DNA from: Pedobacter sp. AJM
Lineage (GTDB): Bacteria > Bacteroidota > Bacteroidia > Sphingobacteriales > Sphingobacteriaceae
Direction of reading: 5' to 3'
NCBI RefSeq assembly: GCF_002197755.1
Contig: NZ_NHOT01000003.1
Location: forward strand, 248,001-312,000
Length of the DNA: 64,000 nt
Numbering within the stretch: the first letter of the stretch is position 1; each line of letters begins with the position of its first letter. This document shows positions 8,256-18,012 of the stretch, one piece after another. Below the pieces are notes generated by a model. That model saw only the letters and a program-made list of their open reading frames with translations, made no database searches and had not been told where the DNA came from. A program made the translations under genes and the position numbers.

Positions 8256-9416
8256 ATGAACCAAATTGCATACCTAGATAACGCGGCTACGACTCAGCTT
8301 GACCCAAAGGTTCTCGAATCGATGATCCCTTATATGGAGGAATATTACGGAAATCCATCATCCATATATGCTTTGGGCAGACAGAGCAGGCTGGCAATTG
8401 AATCCTCAAGAAAACAGGTTGCAGAAATGCTTGGTGTTAAAGCCACTTCTATTTATTTTACAAGCGGAGGAACAGAAAGCAATAATACAGCAATTGCGGC
8501 TGCAGTTAATGAACTGGGCTGCACACACATCATTACGTCACCGATAGAACATCATGCTGTGCTCCATACTGTTGAACACTACTGTCAGTACAATAAACTC
8601 AGCTGTTCTTTGGTTAAGCTCAATGCGATGGGAGAAGTTGACCTCCCGGATCTGGAAAATCAACTGGCAGCATATACCAAACAAGGTCATAAATGCCTGG
8701 TTAGCCTGATGCATGCGAACAATGAGATAGGTGTTTTGCTGGAAATTGAGGCGGTTGGCGTTATTGCCCGCCGGCATGGTGCAATTTTTCATTCAGACTG
8801 CGTACAAACCATAGGACATTACCCCATCAACCTGATTGACTATGGCGTTCATTTTGCTTCGGCATCAGGGCATAAGTTTCATGGCCCTAAGGGGACAGGC
8901 ATTCTTTATGTTAGCGATGGAACAAAGTTCGGTGCGCTTATCCATGGCGGAAGCCAGGAGCGTAAGAAACGGGCTGGCACAGAAAATGTTCATGGAATTA
9001 TAGGTTTTACAAAAGCACTTGCCTTGGCTATGGATAACTTTTTACATGATCATTCATACATCAAATCTCTTAACAAAAGAATGAGGCTTGGACTTAAAGC
9101 TATCTCGAAAAATATCAGCTTCAACAGTTCAGAAAATTCACTTTATACGGTTCTGAGTGTCAATTTTCCTGCCGGAACTCATACCGATTTAATGTTGGCA
9201 TTGATGGACAGGAAAGGAATCTACGCATCTGGCGGGAGTGCCTGCAGTAGCGGTGATGATGGTGGAAGTCACGTGATCACCGCCTTAAAGAAGGATCTTC
9301 CAGGTGCAACCATCCGGTTTTCATTTAGTAAAATGACCAGTGTGGAGGCTATCGACTTCACGCTTGAATTCATCAGCAGTATGTTGTTACCTAAGGATCA
9401 GGCTGTCATCTTATAA
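8256..9416 (+). CDS. Cysteine desulfurase (NifS/IscS type)
   Basis: PLP enzyme that removes sulfur from L-cysteine to give alanine and an enzyme-bound persulfide, used for Fe-S clusters and thiolated cofactors. Visible features: N-terminal YLDNAATTQ, GGTESNN at 71-77, His99-His100 (the cofactor-stacking His region), PLP lysine Lys207 in SGHKFHGPKG, and catalytic Cys330 in GGSACSSG. The loop after the cysteine is of the short, IscS/NifS-like kind. It is not next to iscU or suf genes, so it may be a second, specialised desulfurase. The Lrp-type regulator follows 294 bp downstream on the same strand. Confidence 0.93.
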   Translation: MNQIAYLDNAATTQLDPKVLESMIPYMEEYYGNPSSIYALGRQSRLAIESSRKQVAEMLGVKATSIYFTSGGTESNNTAIAAAVNELGCTHIITSPIEHHAVLHTVEHYCQYNKLSCSLVKLNAMGEVDLPDLENQLAAYTKQGHKCLVSLMHANNEIGVLLEIEAVGVIARRHGAIFHSDCVQTIGHYPINLIDYGVHFASASGHKFHGPKGTGILYVSDGTKFGALIHGGSQERKKRAGTENVHGIIGFTKALALAMDNFLHDHSYIKSLNKRMRLGLKAISKNISFNSSENSLYTVLSVNFPAGTHTDLMLALMDRKGIYASGGSACSSGDDGGSHVITALKKDLPGATIRFSFSKMTSVEAIDFTLEFISSMLLPKDQAVIL

Positions 9417-9710
9417 TAGATATGGATACAGGCAATTCATCCATAACAGGAATGCGTCAGTGCTGGCGAATGATGACATTAAAAGGATCAAAAAAACATC
9501 CAGCCGGTAAAATTTTGAAATTCAATAGATAGTTGATTCATCCGAAGAGTATTTGGTATATTGCGGTGATGGATAACGGTTCATACGTTTCATGTTAATA
9601 ATGAATTGGGCCGGATACAACAGAAGCATAAAATGTACCGGAGATTCCGTGCCATTCGATCATTGCAAAAATAATCCGGCATTTATCCTTTTAAACAGAT
9701 CAATAATCAT

Positions 9711-10175
9711 ATGACAGAGCTAGATGTAACAGATAAAGAAATTCTAAGAATTCTCCAGGTGGATGCGAGCATCACACACAAGCAGCTTTCAGGCCAGCTG
9801 TATAAATCAGTAGCCACTATTCATGAAAGAATCAGAAGGCTAAAGAAGTTAGGCTACATCAAGCGGACGGTCGTGATTCTGGATAGACGAAAGATCGAAA
9901 GGAACCTGATCGCATACAGTCAGGTACTGTTAAATGACCATGCCGCGGAAACACTTAAAGGCTTCGAAGATGAAGTCGTAAAATTTCCGGAAGTAATGGA
10001 GTGTCTTCAAATGACCGGAAGCTTCGATTTTGTATTGAAAATTGCCACCCGTGATATGGATGCCTATCACGACTTCTATCGTCAAAAACTGGCAACATTG
10101 CCTAATATAACCACTGTACAAAGTTTTTTCGTACTCTCTGAAGCCAAAAGCGATACCGCCTATCCGATCTCATAA
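9711..10175 (+). CDS. Lrp/AsnC-family transcription regulator
   Basis: Feast/famine regulator of normal length (154 aa). Residues 4-55 are the winged helix (DVTDKEILRILQ, then THKQLSGQLYKSVATIHERI), and 68-150 the RAM ligand-binding and oligomerising domain (VVKFPEVMECLQMTGSFDFVL). Such proteins usually sense an amino acid. Being downstream of a cysteine desulfurase, cysteine or a related amino acid is conceivable, but this is inference from position only. The 5' leader contains no obvious hairpin. Confidence 0.92.
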   Translation: MTELDVTDKEILRILQVDASITHKQLSGQLYKSVATIHERIRRLKKLGYIKRTVVILDRRKIERNLIAYSQVLLNDHAAETLKGFEDEVVKFPEVMECLQMTGSFDFVLKIATRDMDAYHDFYRQKLATLPNITTVQSFFVLSEAKSDTAYPIS

Positions 10176-10980
10176 ACGATCGGATTTACCTCGAATATAA
10201 CTGGCTTTACCCTATTGACTACGCCATATGAATGGATGTTTGCGCCTGTACCTGATTAGCTGAAAAAACTTAAAAGCTGGCAGGTAAATCATTGAATTGA
10301 ATATCGATCTCACCTGTATCAAAGATTTATATCCTGAACATTCTTCATATCAGCAGGCTTCGACGTTAATAAGTGGCAAGCCATCCAGCTTGCCCCCTTA
10401 TTCATCATTAACTAACTAAAAATGCTGGCTTAACTTCTACAAAACGCCAGTTTAACTTTCCGGTACGCCTATAATCCGGCTTTCAGGAATTTGATATAAT
10501 TTTCAACATAACCGGCACCCTGCGGGCTGATCATGGCTTGCTCCGTTCTTGGATCCAAAAGCACTTAAAACGGCGGTGAATTGGAATTGAATTTAACAGT
10601 CTGAAGGTTAGACCAAAGATGGCAAACCGGCTGCCTTAACACAATGGAACCCCTTAACTTCCATAAAAGATTGCCTAAATAAACGTTAATGCCAGAAAAT
10701 TTTTGCTTTCAGACGAAAGAAAGGCAACCATCCTGAAAAAAGAGCAAGTTGTTCCTAAAGCTATTGGTGCATTTGAAGGCTTTTAAATTACATAGGCCTA
10801 ACCTGGCATCACGATACGCAAGATTACCCTTAGCAAGGTCTCTATATTTTTTTGCTCGATCTGCGATTGAAGCGAAATCGCAAAGGAAAGGATTAGAGCA
10901 GTACATGGCTTGGATCAAAAACCCATAGCATTTGTTTTCCTAAAAAAAGAAGCACTGCTTTCCCCCACCTGAAACAGCAG
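10176..10980. other. 800-base gene-free region with decayed coding sequence
   Basis: Lies between the Lrp-type gene and the leftward iron locus. It holds the DsbD-like remnant at 10469-10633 (separate entry). Short frames elsewhere, including one at 10709-10918 on the minus strand, show no recognisable motif. Several frames broken by stops suggest decayed sequence rather than a regulatory region. Confidence 0.45.
10469..10633 (-). pseudogene. Remnant of a DsbD/thioredoxin-like protein C-terminus
   Basis: Reading leftward from about 10633: QPVCHLWSNLQTVKFNSNS, then PPF, a TAA stop at 10565-10567, VLLDPRTEQAMISPQGAGY, VENYIKFLKAGL, and a natural stop at 10469. Replacing the internal stop by Tyr restores the (P)PFYVLLD pattern of the C-terminal thioredoxin domain of DsbD-like thiol:disulfide interchange proteins, whose ends read like YxxFLxxGL. 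The upstream part, including the CxxC motif, is gone. The in-frame stop is direct observation; the family call is from pattern memory. Confidence 0.55.
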
Positions 10981-12123
10981 CTAAGTGCTTTTGCCTTTCT
11001 TTTTGTTGTACCAGATCAAAAAACCAGTTAAGGGTAAAGATGCAGAAATCAGTGATCCCAGGAAAGCAAGTATTTTACCGGGTAAACCCAGAATATTTCC
11101 GGTATGGATATCATAATTCATTGCGCTGAATCGCTCACCGATACGTTCGTCTTCAAACCTACTGGTTTCTAACAATTGCCCTGAAAGCACGTCGTAACGG
11201 TTCGTAACTGTTTTAAAAGTCTGAGCATAGCTGGCAAGCACCATTACTGTTGACAGCTGCCTAGCCGGAAAATAAAAATGGTAGGCCTTTGCTGTAGGAT
11301 ATTTCTTTTTGATCTCCTTAAAAATAAGATCTAAACCCTTACTTTCAGCCTTTTCAGGCAATCGATGTACCATCGCTACTTTTGTCTTGTTCGAACTTTC
11401 ACTCAAATTGAGTACCTTCTGCAGTCCCCTATCCAGCATCGGAAATGCCCACATCATTCCGGTGAGGGCAATGACCAGCCCCAGGCTCATCACGTAGAAA
11501 CCAAGAATATTGTGGAGATCATAGTTCCTGCGTTTTAAACCGGTATTCTTCTTCCACTTAAACCAAAACCGAACCCGCCGGGCCTTTTTATTTTTTGGCC
11601 ACCACAAATAAAGGCCGGTGAGCAAGGAAATAACATACAGCAGGGTTACCACGCCAACAACAGGCTGACCCAGTTCTGTTTTTAATAACAAACTCCAGTG
11701 TAAATACAAGATAATCCTGAAAAATTCAAATTCAGACTGTTCATGAAAAACCAATTCACCGGTATAAGGGTTCATAAACAGGGATTCATAGAACTTTTTC
11801 TCATGCCAATACCAATTTCCAGCGTTGGTATTGTTTTCCCGGTAAGCCCTGAAATGCCATGTTTGCATGGGATCATTATCAATCTCTAAGGCCGATACCG
11901 GCTTATCTTTACCCCAGATCTCCTGCGCCTTCTGCATCATTACAGTTATGGATAATGGTTCGCCGGATGCTGGTGAAACCTGCATTCGGTCTGCATAAAC
12001 CAGGGGCTTGATTTCATCGACAAAAACAAGGATACAGCCCGTTAATCCCAATATCATCACAACCAGCCCTGATAGCAGCCCGATCCATAAGTGGATGGCA
12101 ATTAGTCTTTTTCTTAAGTCCAT
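10981..12123 (-). CDS. PepSY-associated TM protein (possible ferric-siderophore reductase)
   Basis: Inner-membrane protein of the PepSY_TM family with four helices: about 12-34 (IHLWIGLLSGLVVMILGLTG), 148-172, 203-228 and 345-370. Two large periplasmic parts lie between them. His residues in the helices (IHLWIG, LYLHWSL, DLHNILG, DIHTGNILG) are placed as haem or metal ligands, as in siderophore-iron reductases of the PiuB/FoxB kind. It lies 50 bp downstream of the TonB receptor on the same strand, so it is probably the last gene of the iron-uptake operon. The reductase role is inference from family and context. Confidence 0.88.
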   Translation of the reverse strand: MDLRKRLIAIHLWIGLLSGLVVMILGLTGCILVFVDEIKPLVYADRMQVSPASGEPLSITVMMQKAQEIWGKDKPVSALEIDNDPMQTWHFRAYRENNTNAGNWYWHEKKFYESLFMNPYTGELVFHEQSEFEFFRIILYLHWSLLLKTELGQPVVGVVTLLYVISLLTGLYLWWPKNKKARRVRFWFKWKKNTGLKRRNYDLHNILGFYVMSLGLVIALTGMMWAFPMLDRGLQKVLNLSESSNKTKVAMVHRLPEKAESKGLDLIFKEIKKKYPTAKAYHFYFPARQLSTVMVLASYAQTFKTVTNRYDVLSGQLLETSRFEDERIGERFSAMNYDIHTGNILGLPGKILAFLGSLISASLPLTGFLIWYNKKKGKST

Positions 12124-12173
12124 ATACTAATCAGGCAACCAGGGAATTAAACCCTGGTTGCCTATTCACGCAT

Positions 12174-14765
12174 TTAAAATCGGAAGGAAAGGTTCGCCGC
12201 TAAATTTGCCGGTGCCTGCGCATTTGCCCAACTGTCCCAATATTTTTTATTAAAAACGTTGTTGGCTTTAACCTGTATGCCCCAGGCCTGCCTATTGTAA
12301 AATACTACGGCATTAACCAGGGTGTATGACGGAATAAAAAATTTGTTATCTGAAGCTTTGTACATTTTATCTACATAATTCATTCCTGCACCAAATCCCA
12401 GTCCCTTAAATTGATTCTGAAAAACATATGAAGCCCAGAAATTCGCTACATTTTCAGGTGCATTTGCAGCTTTATTTCCATCAATATTAGCATCCAGAGC
12501 TGCTTTAACAATACGATTATCATTATAAGCATATCCCGCCAAAATGTTCAGACCGGCAACGGGTTGCGTAATCAGTTCCAGATCTAAGCCCTTACTTAAT
12601 TGCTTCCCATCTTGTATGGTAAATAACTCCTCATTCAAACGGGTAGCATTATCAATATTGATCCGGTAATAACTGGCGGTAAAGCTGAGTTTCTTTTCGA
12701 AAAGCTCTGTTTTGATCCCACCTTCTGCCTGGGTAGCGAATAAGGGATCTAAAACCTGCCGGCTGCCATTCGGCTGCGATACCGGAGCAACATTCTGGAA
12801 ACCACTCATGTAATTGGCAAAAAGTGAAACTGATTTAGGCAGCAATTCATAAACCAGACCAAATTTAGGTGCATAAGAAGTTTGATTATAACCATCTTCA
12901 TCACCTTCAACGGCCTGCCTTTTATAACGATCCAAACGCAGTGATAACATGGCCGAAAGACGCGGTAACAGGTTAATCATGTCTGATGCATAAACACTGG
13001 CCGTTTGCTGCGTTGGGGAAGGAAAAGGTGCAAAGCTTACCAGTTTATCAATTTGCTGGCTAACAATTGGCTTGAAGGCTTTTGTAACGTCAATCTGATC
13101 AATGGGCTGGATATCCGCAAATAGAAAACTTGAAGTATAATGACGGTAATTTGCACCAATTAAAAGATTATGGGTGAAACTCCCTGTTTTAAACTTGCCA
13201 TTAAAATTCTGCTGGATATTTGTGTATCCGTTATAAACCGGACCATACACATAGGAAGCCCGGGTTACATTACTGGGAGAAGACCAAATCACCAAACGCT
13301 GATAACTGTGATCTACATTTTCAGAAACAAAAGAAAACAGTGTAGTCGACTTAAAGTTATCTGATAGTTTATACACCCCTTCAGCAAATATACGTGTCGC
13401 ATAATTTTGAACATCAACATTGTCATGAAACAATGTTTTCCGGTAGTCCAGTAATAAATCGCTCGGTTGTTTAATGGCTGCAGATCGGAATACATAGTTC
13501 ATCGGCTGCGTATTATGTACCTGCAACAACTCTGCATCAACATTTAATGACAGCCTTTCATTGACGTGATAGGTAATGCTTGGTGCCAGTAAAAAAGTGT
13601 TGTTAAAACCATAATCCAAAAAACTCCTCTCCCGATTCAGGGCAGAATTTACCCGGAAAAGCACTTTTTTTTCCTGATCAAGCGGTGTATTAATATCTAG
13701 TGTAAGGCGGTTTAAGCCAAAACTCCCCGAAGTATAGCTAAATTCCGTACGTTTTGCTTCTATCGGTTTTTTTGTCACCACATTCACAACCCCGCCAAAG
13801 GACGAAACCGACGCACCAAATAAAGTACCTGAAGGTCCCTTCATCACTTCAATGCGTTCGATGTTCGCTAAATCTACAGCAGAACGGTCTGAAGTAGATT
13901 CCATGCCGTTACGGGCATTAATTCCGGTTCCAAATCCCCTGAAATATGCGCTGACACCGCCAGAAGGGTTGGTGATAGAAACGGCACCCCCGGCATTGCG
14001 TATGGCATCTGCCACGGTTACCACCACCTGTTCCTGCATCAGCTGTTTGGTTATTACGCTATACACCTGTGGATTTTCCAGGTTTGTTAAGGGTAAACGG
14101 GAAACATATTCAGTCGTTTTGTTTGCAAATCTATTTACGCGCTCGCCATTCACAACCACTTCTTGCAGTGCCCGCATATCCTCATATAAAGTGAATAAAA
14201 CTTCCACTGTAGCATTTGCAGTAACCTGAACGCGCTGTTCCTGCTCCTTTAACCCAACATACCTGGCTGTGATGATATAGCTTCCAACTTCTACGTTATT
14301 AAAACTAAATAGACCATTTTCATCTGCCTGAATTTTGCTGCCGCCCATATCGATGTTAACATATGCCGCAGCTAGGCCGTCGCTCGTAATCACCCGCCCT
14401 TTAATCGTTCCCTTACCATTTGAAGGCTGAAGGTTAATCTGGTTTCCTTTTACCTCTATTCTCCTGATCTCTTCTCCAAAAATTCCATGAAGAATAGATT
14501 CTACAGTGGCATTTTGATAAGTTAAGTTCACTTTTCTATTTGCATTCAACAAATCCGGACTATAAATAAAACTGCAACCTGCCTTGGTTTCTATTTCTTG
14601 CAAAGCCTGGGCGATAGAGACATTGTTAAGCTGAATGCTGATTCTTTTTTTCAAAGCTGTGGTTTGTGCCATAGCTGATTTGGTAATTAAAATGGTGAGT
14701 AAAATTAAAATGATTGTTTTCCCCATGCGTGAAAACAATCTTGTGCTAAATAGCAAAAAGTTCAT
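12174..14765 (-). CDS. TonB-dependent siderophore receptor with signalling domain
   Basis: Outer-membrane receptor, 863 aa. In order: signal peptide 1-34; STN secretin/TonB short domain about 38-112 (ISIQLNNVSIAQALQEIE), which contacts the anti-sigma factor; carboxypeptidase-regulatory-like domain about 118-200; plug about 215-335 (VVTVADAIRNAGGAVSITNP, VEVMKGPSGTLFGASVSS); 22-strand barrel to the end, finishing with the typical terminal Phe (NLSFRF). The RGFGTGINARNG segment in the plug is typical of ferric-siderophore receptors. With the FecR and FecI genes upstream this is a signal-transducing iron receptor. The ligand is unknown. Confidence 0.93.
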   Translation of the reverse strand: MNFLLFSTRLFSRMGKTIILILLTILITKSAMAQTTALKKRISIQLNNVSIAQALQEIETKAGCSFIYSPDLLNANRKVNLTYQNATVESILHGIFGEEIRRIEVKGNQINLQPSNGKGTIKGRVITSDGLAAAYVNIDMGGSKIQADENGLFSFNNVEVGSYIITARYVGLKEQEQRVQVTANATVEVLFTLYEDMRALQEVVVNGERVNRFANKTTEYVSRLPLTNLENPQVYSVITKQLMQEQVVVTVADAIRNAGGAVSITNPSGGVSAYFRGFGTGINARNGMESTSDRSAVDLANIERIEVMKGPSGTLFGASVSSFGGVVNVVTKKPIEAKRTEFSYTSGSFGLNRLTLDINTPLDQEKKVLFRVNSALNRERSFLDYGFNNTFLLAPSITYHVNERLSLNVDAELLQVHNTQPMNYVFRSAAIKQPSDLLLDYRKTLFHDNVDVQNYATRIFAEGVYKLSDNFKSTTLFSFVSENVDHSYQRLVIWSSPSNVTRASYVYGPVYNGYTNIQQNFNGKFKTGSFTHNLLIGANYRHYTSSFLFADIQPIDQIDVTKAFKPIVSQQIDKLVSFAPFPSPTQQTASVYASDMINLLPRLSAMLSLRLDRYKRQAVEGDEDGYNQTSYAPKFGLVYELLPKSVSLFANYMSGFQNVAPVSQPNGSRQVLDPLFATQAEGGIKTELFEKKLSFTASYYRINIDNATRLNEELFTIQDGKQLSKGLDLELITQPVAGLNILAGYAYNDNRIVKAALDANIDGNKAANAPENVANFWASYVFQNQFKGLGFGAGMNYVDKMYKASDNKFFIPSYTLVNAVVFYNRQAWGIQVKANNVFNKKYWDSWANAQAPANLAANLSFRF

Positions 14766-14865
14766 ATTTTTGATTTGAAGTAATGTGATTGATTATAGTG
14801 CATTGCTTATACCCGGTGAACAACTTTAGCGACGCGTACACCGGGTATTTATGTTAAATATCTAC

Positions 14866-15825
14866 TTATCTGGACAATGTGACCTCCTTATCTTTTATGT
14901 TGTATTTTATATTAAGTGCAAAACTGATATCCTGAAGTACATCAGTCAGTGAGGGATTATCAAATCGGGCCTTTACCCTATAATGAAGCAAAGCCGGATC
15001 ATGAAGGTGAACTTTAACGCCATACCAGCGTTCCAGCTCAGCCGCAACTTCGCTTAATTTACGATCATTAAAAATCATGATACCTTTGGTCCAGGCCACG
15101 ATATGCGCACTGTTAATCGTGGTTTGCTTTAGTGAATGACCATTAAATGTGCCCTGCATATTGGGATATAAAATCAGCGTATCCATACATCCGGCAGCTG
15201 TTAACTGTACCCTGCCCTCTTCTACAGCCAATTGATCAAAAGAGCCTTCCCAGCTCTGAAGATTGAAACGGGTGCCCAGCACGCGTGTAGTGGTATGTTG
15301 AGTTTGAACGTAGAACGGTTTGTCTGGATTTTTAGTCACCTCAAAAAAGGCTTCTCCTTTCAGAAACACTCTTCGCTCCGTTTTTGAAAAATGATCGGGA
15401 TATTTCAACCTGCTTCCTGCATTAAGGTACACCAGGGTGCCATCAGCTAAGGTAATCCTGGCTTTTTTTCCATATGGAAGCATTACTTCCCTATAAGTGA
15501 ATGAAGCACCGGCAGGTGATTGTTTGTTTGACAGATATAAGCCCAAGCCTGCCAGTAAAATAAATATTGCCGCTATCGATATTCTTTTATACCATACCGG
15601 CATTCGAATAACCTTGTCCGGTTCATCATAGCCTTTTACTTCCGGATGCGCTCCTGCAATACGTTGCCACAACTGCTCCTTTATTTTTAATTCTTCTTCT
15701 GAGGAACGAAGTTCATACGGCTTTTCGGGACTTCCATCCAGCATCCATTGTTCTACGATCTTCCTTTCCACAGGGTTACATAAACCCGCCCAATATTTTT
15801 CTAACAAATGATGATCTACCGACAT
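14866..15825 (-). CDS. FecR-family anti-sigma factor
   Basis: Inner-membrane anti-sigma protein linking the TonB receptor to the ECF sigma factor. Residues 1-80 are cytoplasmic and would hold the sigma factor; one helix lies at about 83-101 (AAIFILLAGLGLYL); the periplasmic FecR domain spans about 115-215 (REVMLPYGKKARITLADGT, FLKGEAFFEV); the C-terminal DUF4974-type domain spans about 248-318 (IMIFNDRKLSEVAAELERWY). Length and layout are standard for Bacteroidota. It precedes the receptor by 100 bp. The sigma gene lies 415 bp upstream instead of being directly adjacent. Confidence 0.94.
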   Translation of the reverse strand: MSVDHHLLEKYWAGLCNPVERKIVEQWMLDGSPEKPYELRSSEEELKIKEQLWQRIAGAHPEVKGYDEPDKVIRMPVWYKRISIAAIFILLAGLGLYLSNKQSPAGASFTYREVMLPYGKKARITLADGTLVYLNAGSRLKYPDHFSKTERRVFLKGEAFFEVTKNPDKPFYVQTQHTTTRVLGTRFNLQSWEGSFDQLAVEEGRVQLTAAGCMDTLILYPNMQGTFNGHSLKQTTINSAHIVAWTKGIMIFNDRKLSEVAAELERWYGVKVHLHDPALLHYRVKARFDNPSLTDVLQDISFALNIKYNIKDKEVTLSR

Positions 15826-16240
15826 GAACTGCTTTTAGAATACAAGTCGGAGATCGGGAGATTTACCCTTAGTTAAAAAAAAAAATTTTTGCTATTGGTT
15901 AAAGCCTGTTTAAAATAAAGCTTATTTCGTATGTCAGTATGAGTGTATTCAAAGACCATTTCAATGCATTAATAAAGCAATCGACCAAGGCTACCATTGA
16001 CAGACTCCCAAAAAAAACTCGTCATTTCCAGGAGGAACGAGGAAGCAATCTTTATAGCAAGGATTACCAGCATGATAGATTACTTTGTCGGCTGAAAAAG
16101 TCTTCCCTCAATGACGATCCCTCCAGGAGATATTTCGATTAAATTCTACTGTCATTGATATTGATTTTTACACAATAAATTATCCCTCCTGTGACAACAA
16201 AAGGCTATTTATTCCTGTTACAAAAAATTAAAATAGGCAC
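15826..16240. other. Spacer between fecR-like and fecI-like genes
   Basis: An unusually long 415-base gap inside a module that is normally compact. It contains a palindromic interspersed element at 16020-16116 (separate entry). A plus-strand 67-codon frame here runs through that element and is judged spurious. A promoter for the receptor operon should lie near 15830-15940. Confidence 0.5.
16020..16116. repeat. Palindromic intergenic repeat with CGTCAT/ATGACG ends
   Basis: Begins CGTCATTTCCAGGAGGAACG and ends TTCCCTCAATGACG. The ends are inverted copies (CGTCAT / ATGACG), and inside them GAAGCAATC pairs imperfectly with GATTACTTTGTC. This matches, from memory, a class of interspersed elements starting CGTCATTnC and containing GAAGCAATC that is common between genes in Bacteroidota. 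Only one copy is in the window, so repeat status rests on recognition. Confidence 0.5.
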
Positions 16241-16777
16241 TTAATGTAAATGAGTTTTGAGAAAACGCAATGCTTTGGTTAAATGTGCTTCTACCGTTTT
16301 TTCTGAAAGCTCAAGCTGTTCTGCAATTTCTGGTATAGTCAAACCACTGTTGCGACTTAACGTGTACACCTGTTTGCACCGGCAGGGCAGCCTGTTCACG
16401 AGTCCATCAACAAAATGATCCAGATCCTTAAAAAGAATAGTTTCTTCTGTATTGTTGATGCTTTCGCAGAAATTTTCTAACAGACACTGGTTCTGGCTTT
16501 CCCTTTTAAATTTTTCACGGTAATAGTCACTGATTTTAATCCGTGCTGCCCGAAATAAATAGTATTCCATCCGGGTTTCCACATGAAGAGCATCTTTACG
16601 CCGCCAGAGAGAACAAAAGATATCCTGAACAATATCCATCGCCACTTCATCATGATGGATATGGTGCTGACAAAATGCAAGTAAGGGTTTCCAGAACTGT
16701 TCAAATAAGGTGCGAAAACTTGAATCATCAATTTGATTCAGTAATTGACCATTTTTATTACCCTTAAAAATTTTCAC
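16241..16777 (-). CDS. RNA polymerase ECF sigma factor (FecI-like)
   Basis: 178-aa sigma-70 family factor. Region 2 spans about 22-92 (FRTLFEQFWKPLLAFCQHHI, AMDIVQDIFCSLWRR), and region 4 about 120-172 (LPCRCKQVYTLSRNSGLTIP, EIAEQLELSEKTVEAHL). It should direct polymerase to the iron-receptor operon when released by the FecR-like protein. It is transcribed in the same direction, 415 bp ahead of that gene. No iron-box could be confirmed by eye upstream. Confidence 0.93.
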   Translation of the reverse strand: MKIFKGNKNGQLLNQIDDSSFRTLFEQFWKPLLAFCQHHIHHDEVAMDIVQDIFCSLWRRKDALHVETRMEYYLFRAARIKISDYYREKFKRESQNQCLLENFCESINNTEETILFKDLDHFVDGLVNRLPCRCKQVYTLSRNSGLTIPEIAEQLELSEKTVEAHLTKALRFLKTHLH

Positions 16778-16936
16778 AAATGCGCTTGTTGCTTATACAG
16801 AATGGCAAATATAAACCATTATATTTAATAAGTCTAAATAGTTTAAAGATAATTCATTCGGATCATCTTCCAATGCTCCCGTGAGAGAAGTATTCATATT
16901 TAAAGTGATTTGATATTTTACTGCTTAAATAATTCT

Positions 16937-17836
16937 TCAACTGTACCGGGAATCAACTTCAAGCCGATATCCCTTTCCGCGTATCACCACAATTTTGAGA
17001 TCAGGATCTGATTCCAGTTTTTTTCTGAGTTTTGAAATGAACATATCCAGACTTCGGCCTACTATAATACCTTCATCTTCCCAGATCTCTTTCTGCAACC
17101 GGCTTCTCTCTATGGTCTCGTTCGGAGACAAGGCAAAAATGCGCAATAGACGGTTTTCTGTTCCGGTCAGGTCTATGGTGTTTCCATGTATCACGAGCTT
17201 CCGGTTTTTCGCATCAAATAACATGGTGCCTAAAGTGATCATTTCATCATGCTCACGGTGAGTTAAAACCCGAAGCGGCTTAACGGCGCTCAAAAAGATA
17301 AACCCAAAAAAGGCTAAAAATGGCAGACTGCTGAGCAGGTATACATGCCTTGTTGTACGTATTCCTTCCGGTTTGAATGTAATATTGATCATATAATATG
17401 CTTTGGGTTGCCTTCTTCCGATACAGGCTACTATATCATCTTTTTTATTTTTGGATATCGCATATCCATAGGCCACGCTGGAGTTGCCACGATTCAGTAC
17501 ATTCACCACATAATCACCGGCCAGCGGATCTTTATCCAGCCAACGCCGGCTGATATTCACCAGAGCATCTGTTTGAAAACTAAGCGCATGTTCAAACCTG
17601 ATCTGGTAATTATTTTCTCCGGTTCGCTTTACCGGAAGCACCCTGGATGTACTGTCGCCTGACTGCAGAAGCAGTTCATGTCCGATTTTGCGGAGTAAAA
17701 TTTCCCTTCTGGCGAAGTCGAAGCTATCATTCCCCGTTACACTTAAAGCGGCACAGAGCACAGCAATAAATGATATAAATATTCCTGCGAACAGGTATTT
17801 GCGTTTTCCGGAATGGGGTTTTAGACTAAGTTGCAT
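16937..17836 (-). CDS. Membrane-anchored winged-helix regulator with periplasmic domain
   Basis: One-component sensor of unusual orientation. Helix 1 is at about 13-36 (KYLFAGIFISFIAVLCAALS), followed by a periplasmic domain at about 37-163; helix 2 is at about 164-186 (VYLLSSLPFLAFFGFIFLSA); the cytoplasmic OmpR/PhoB-type winged helix lies at about 200-296 (GTMLFDAKNRKLVI, DLTGTENRLLRIFALSPNE, GRSLDMFISKLRKKLESD, VIRGKGYRLEV). It has no receiver domain, so the signal must arrive through the membrane. It is divergent from the secreted propeller gene, suggesting that the pair is functionally linked. Confidence 0.85.
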   Translation of the reverse strand: MQLSLKPHSGKRKYLFAGIFISFIAVLCAALSVTGNDSFDFARREILLRKIGHELLLQSGDSTSRVLPVKRTGENNYQIRFEHALSFQTDALVNISRRWLDKDPLAGDYVVNVLNRGNSSVAYGYAISKNKKDDIVACIGRRQPKAYYMINITFKPEGIRTTRHVYLLSSLPFLAFFGFIFLSAVKPLRVLTHREHDEMITLGTMLFDAKNRKLVIHGNTIDLTGTENRLLRIFALSPNETIERSRLQKEIWEDEGIIVGRSLDMFISKLRKKLESDPDLKIVVIRGKGYRLEVDSRYS

Positions 17837-18012
17837 ATTGTCAAGCCTTTATTTACAAAGTTTACATTTTTATTTACAATCCTGATGCTGCCGACGGAAA
17901 GATACCAAAGTAATTTCGCTGAATCAATTTTAACAGGGAATAAACCATCATCTACAAATAATCATAAAGATTGCCAGTGATGGCTTCATCCCGCAAAAAA
18001 AATTATATCAAG

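Noticed and set aside
15939..16142. 67-codon plus-strand frame
   Set aside because: It runs straight through the CGTCAT...ATGACG palindromic element, so its openness is explained by the repeat.
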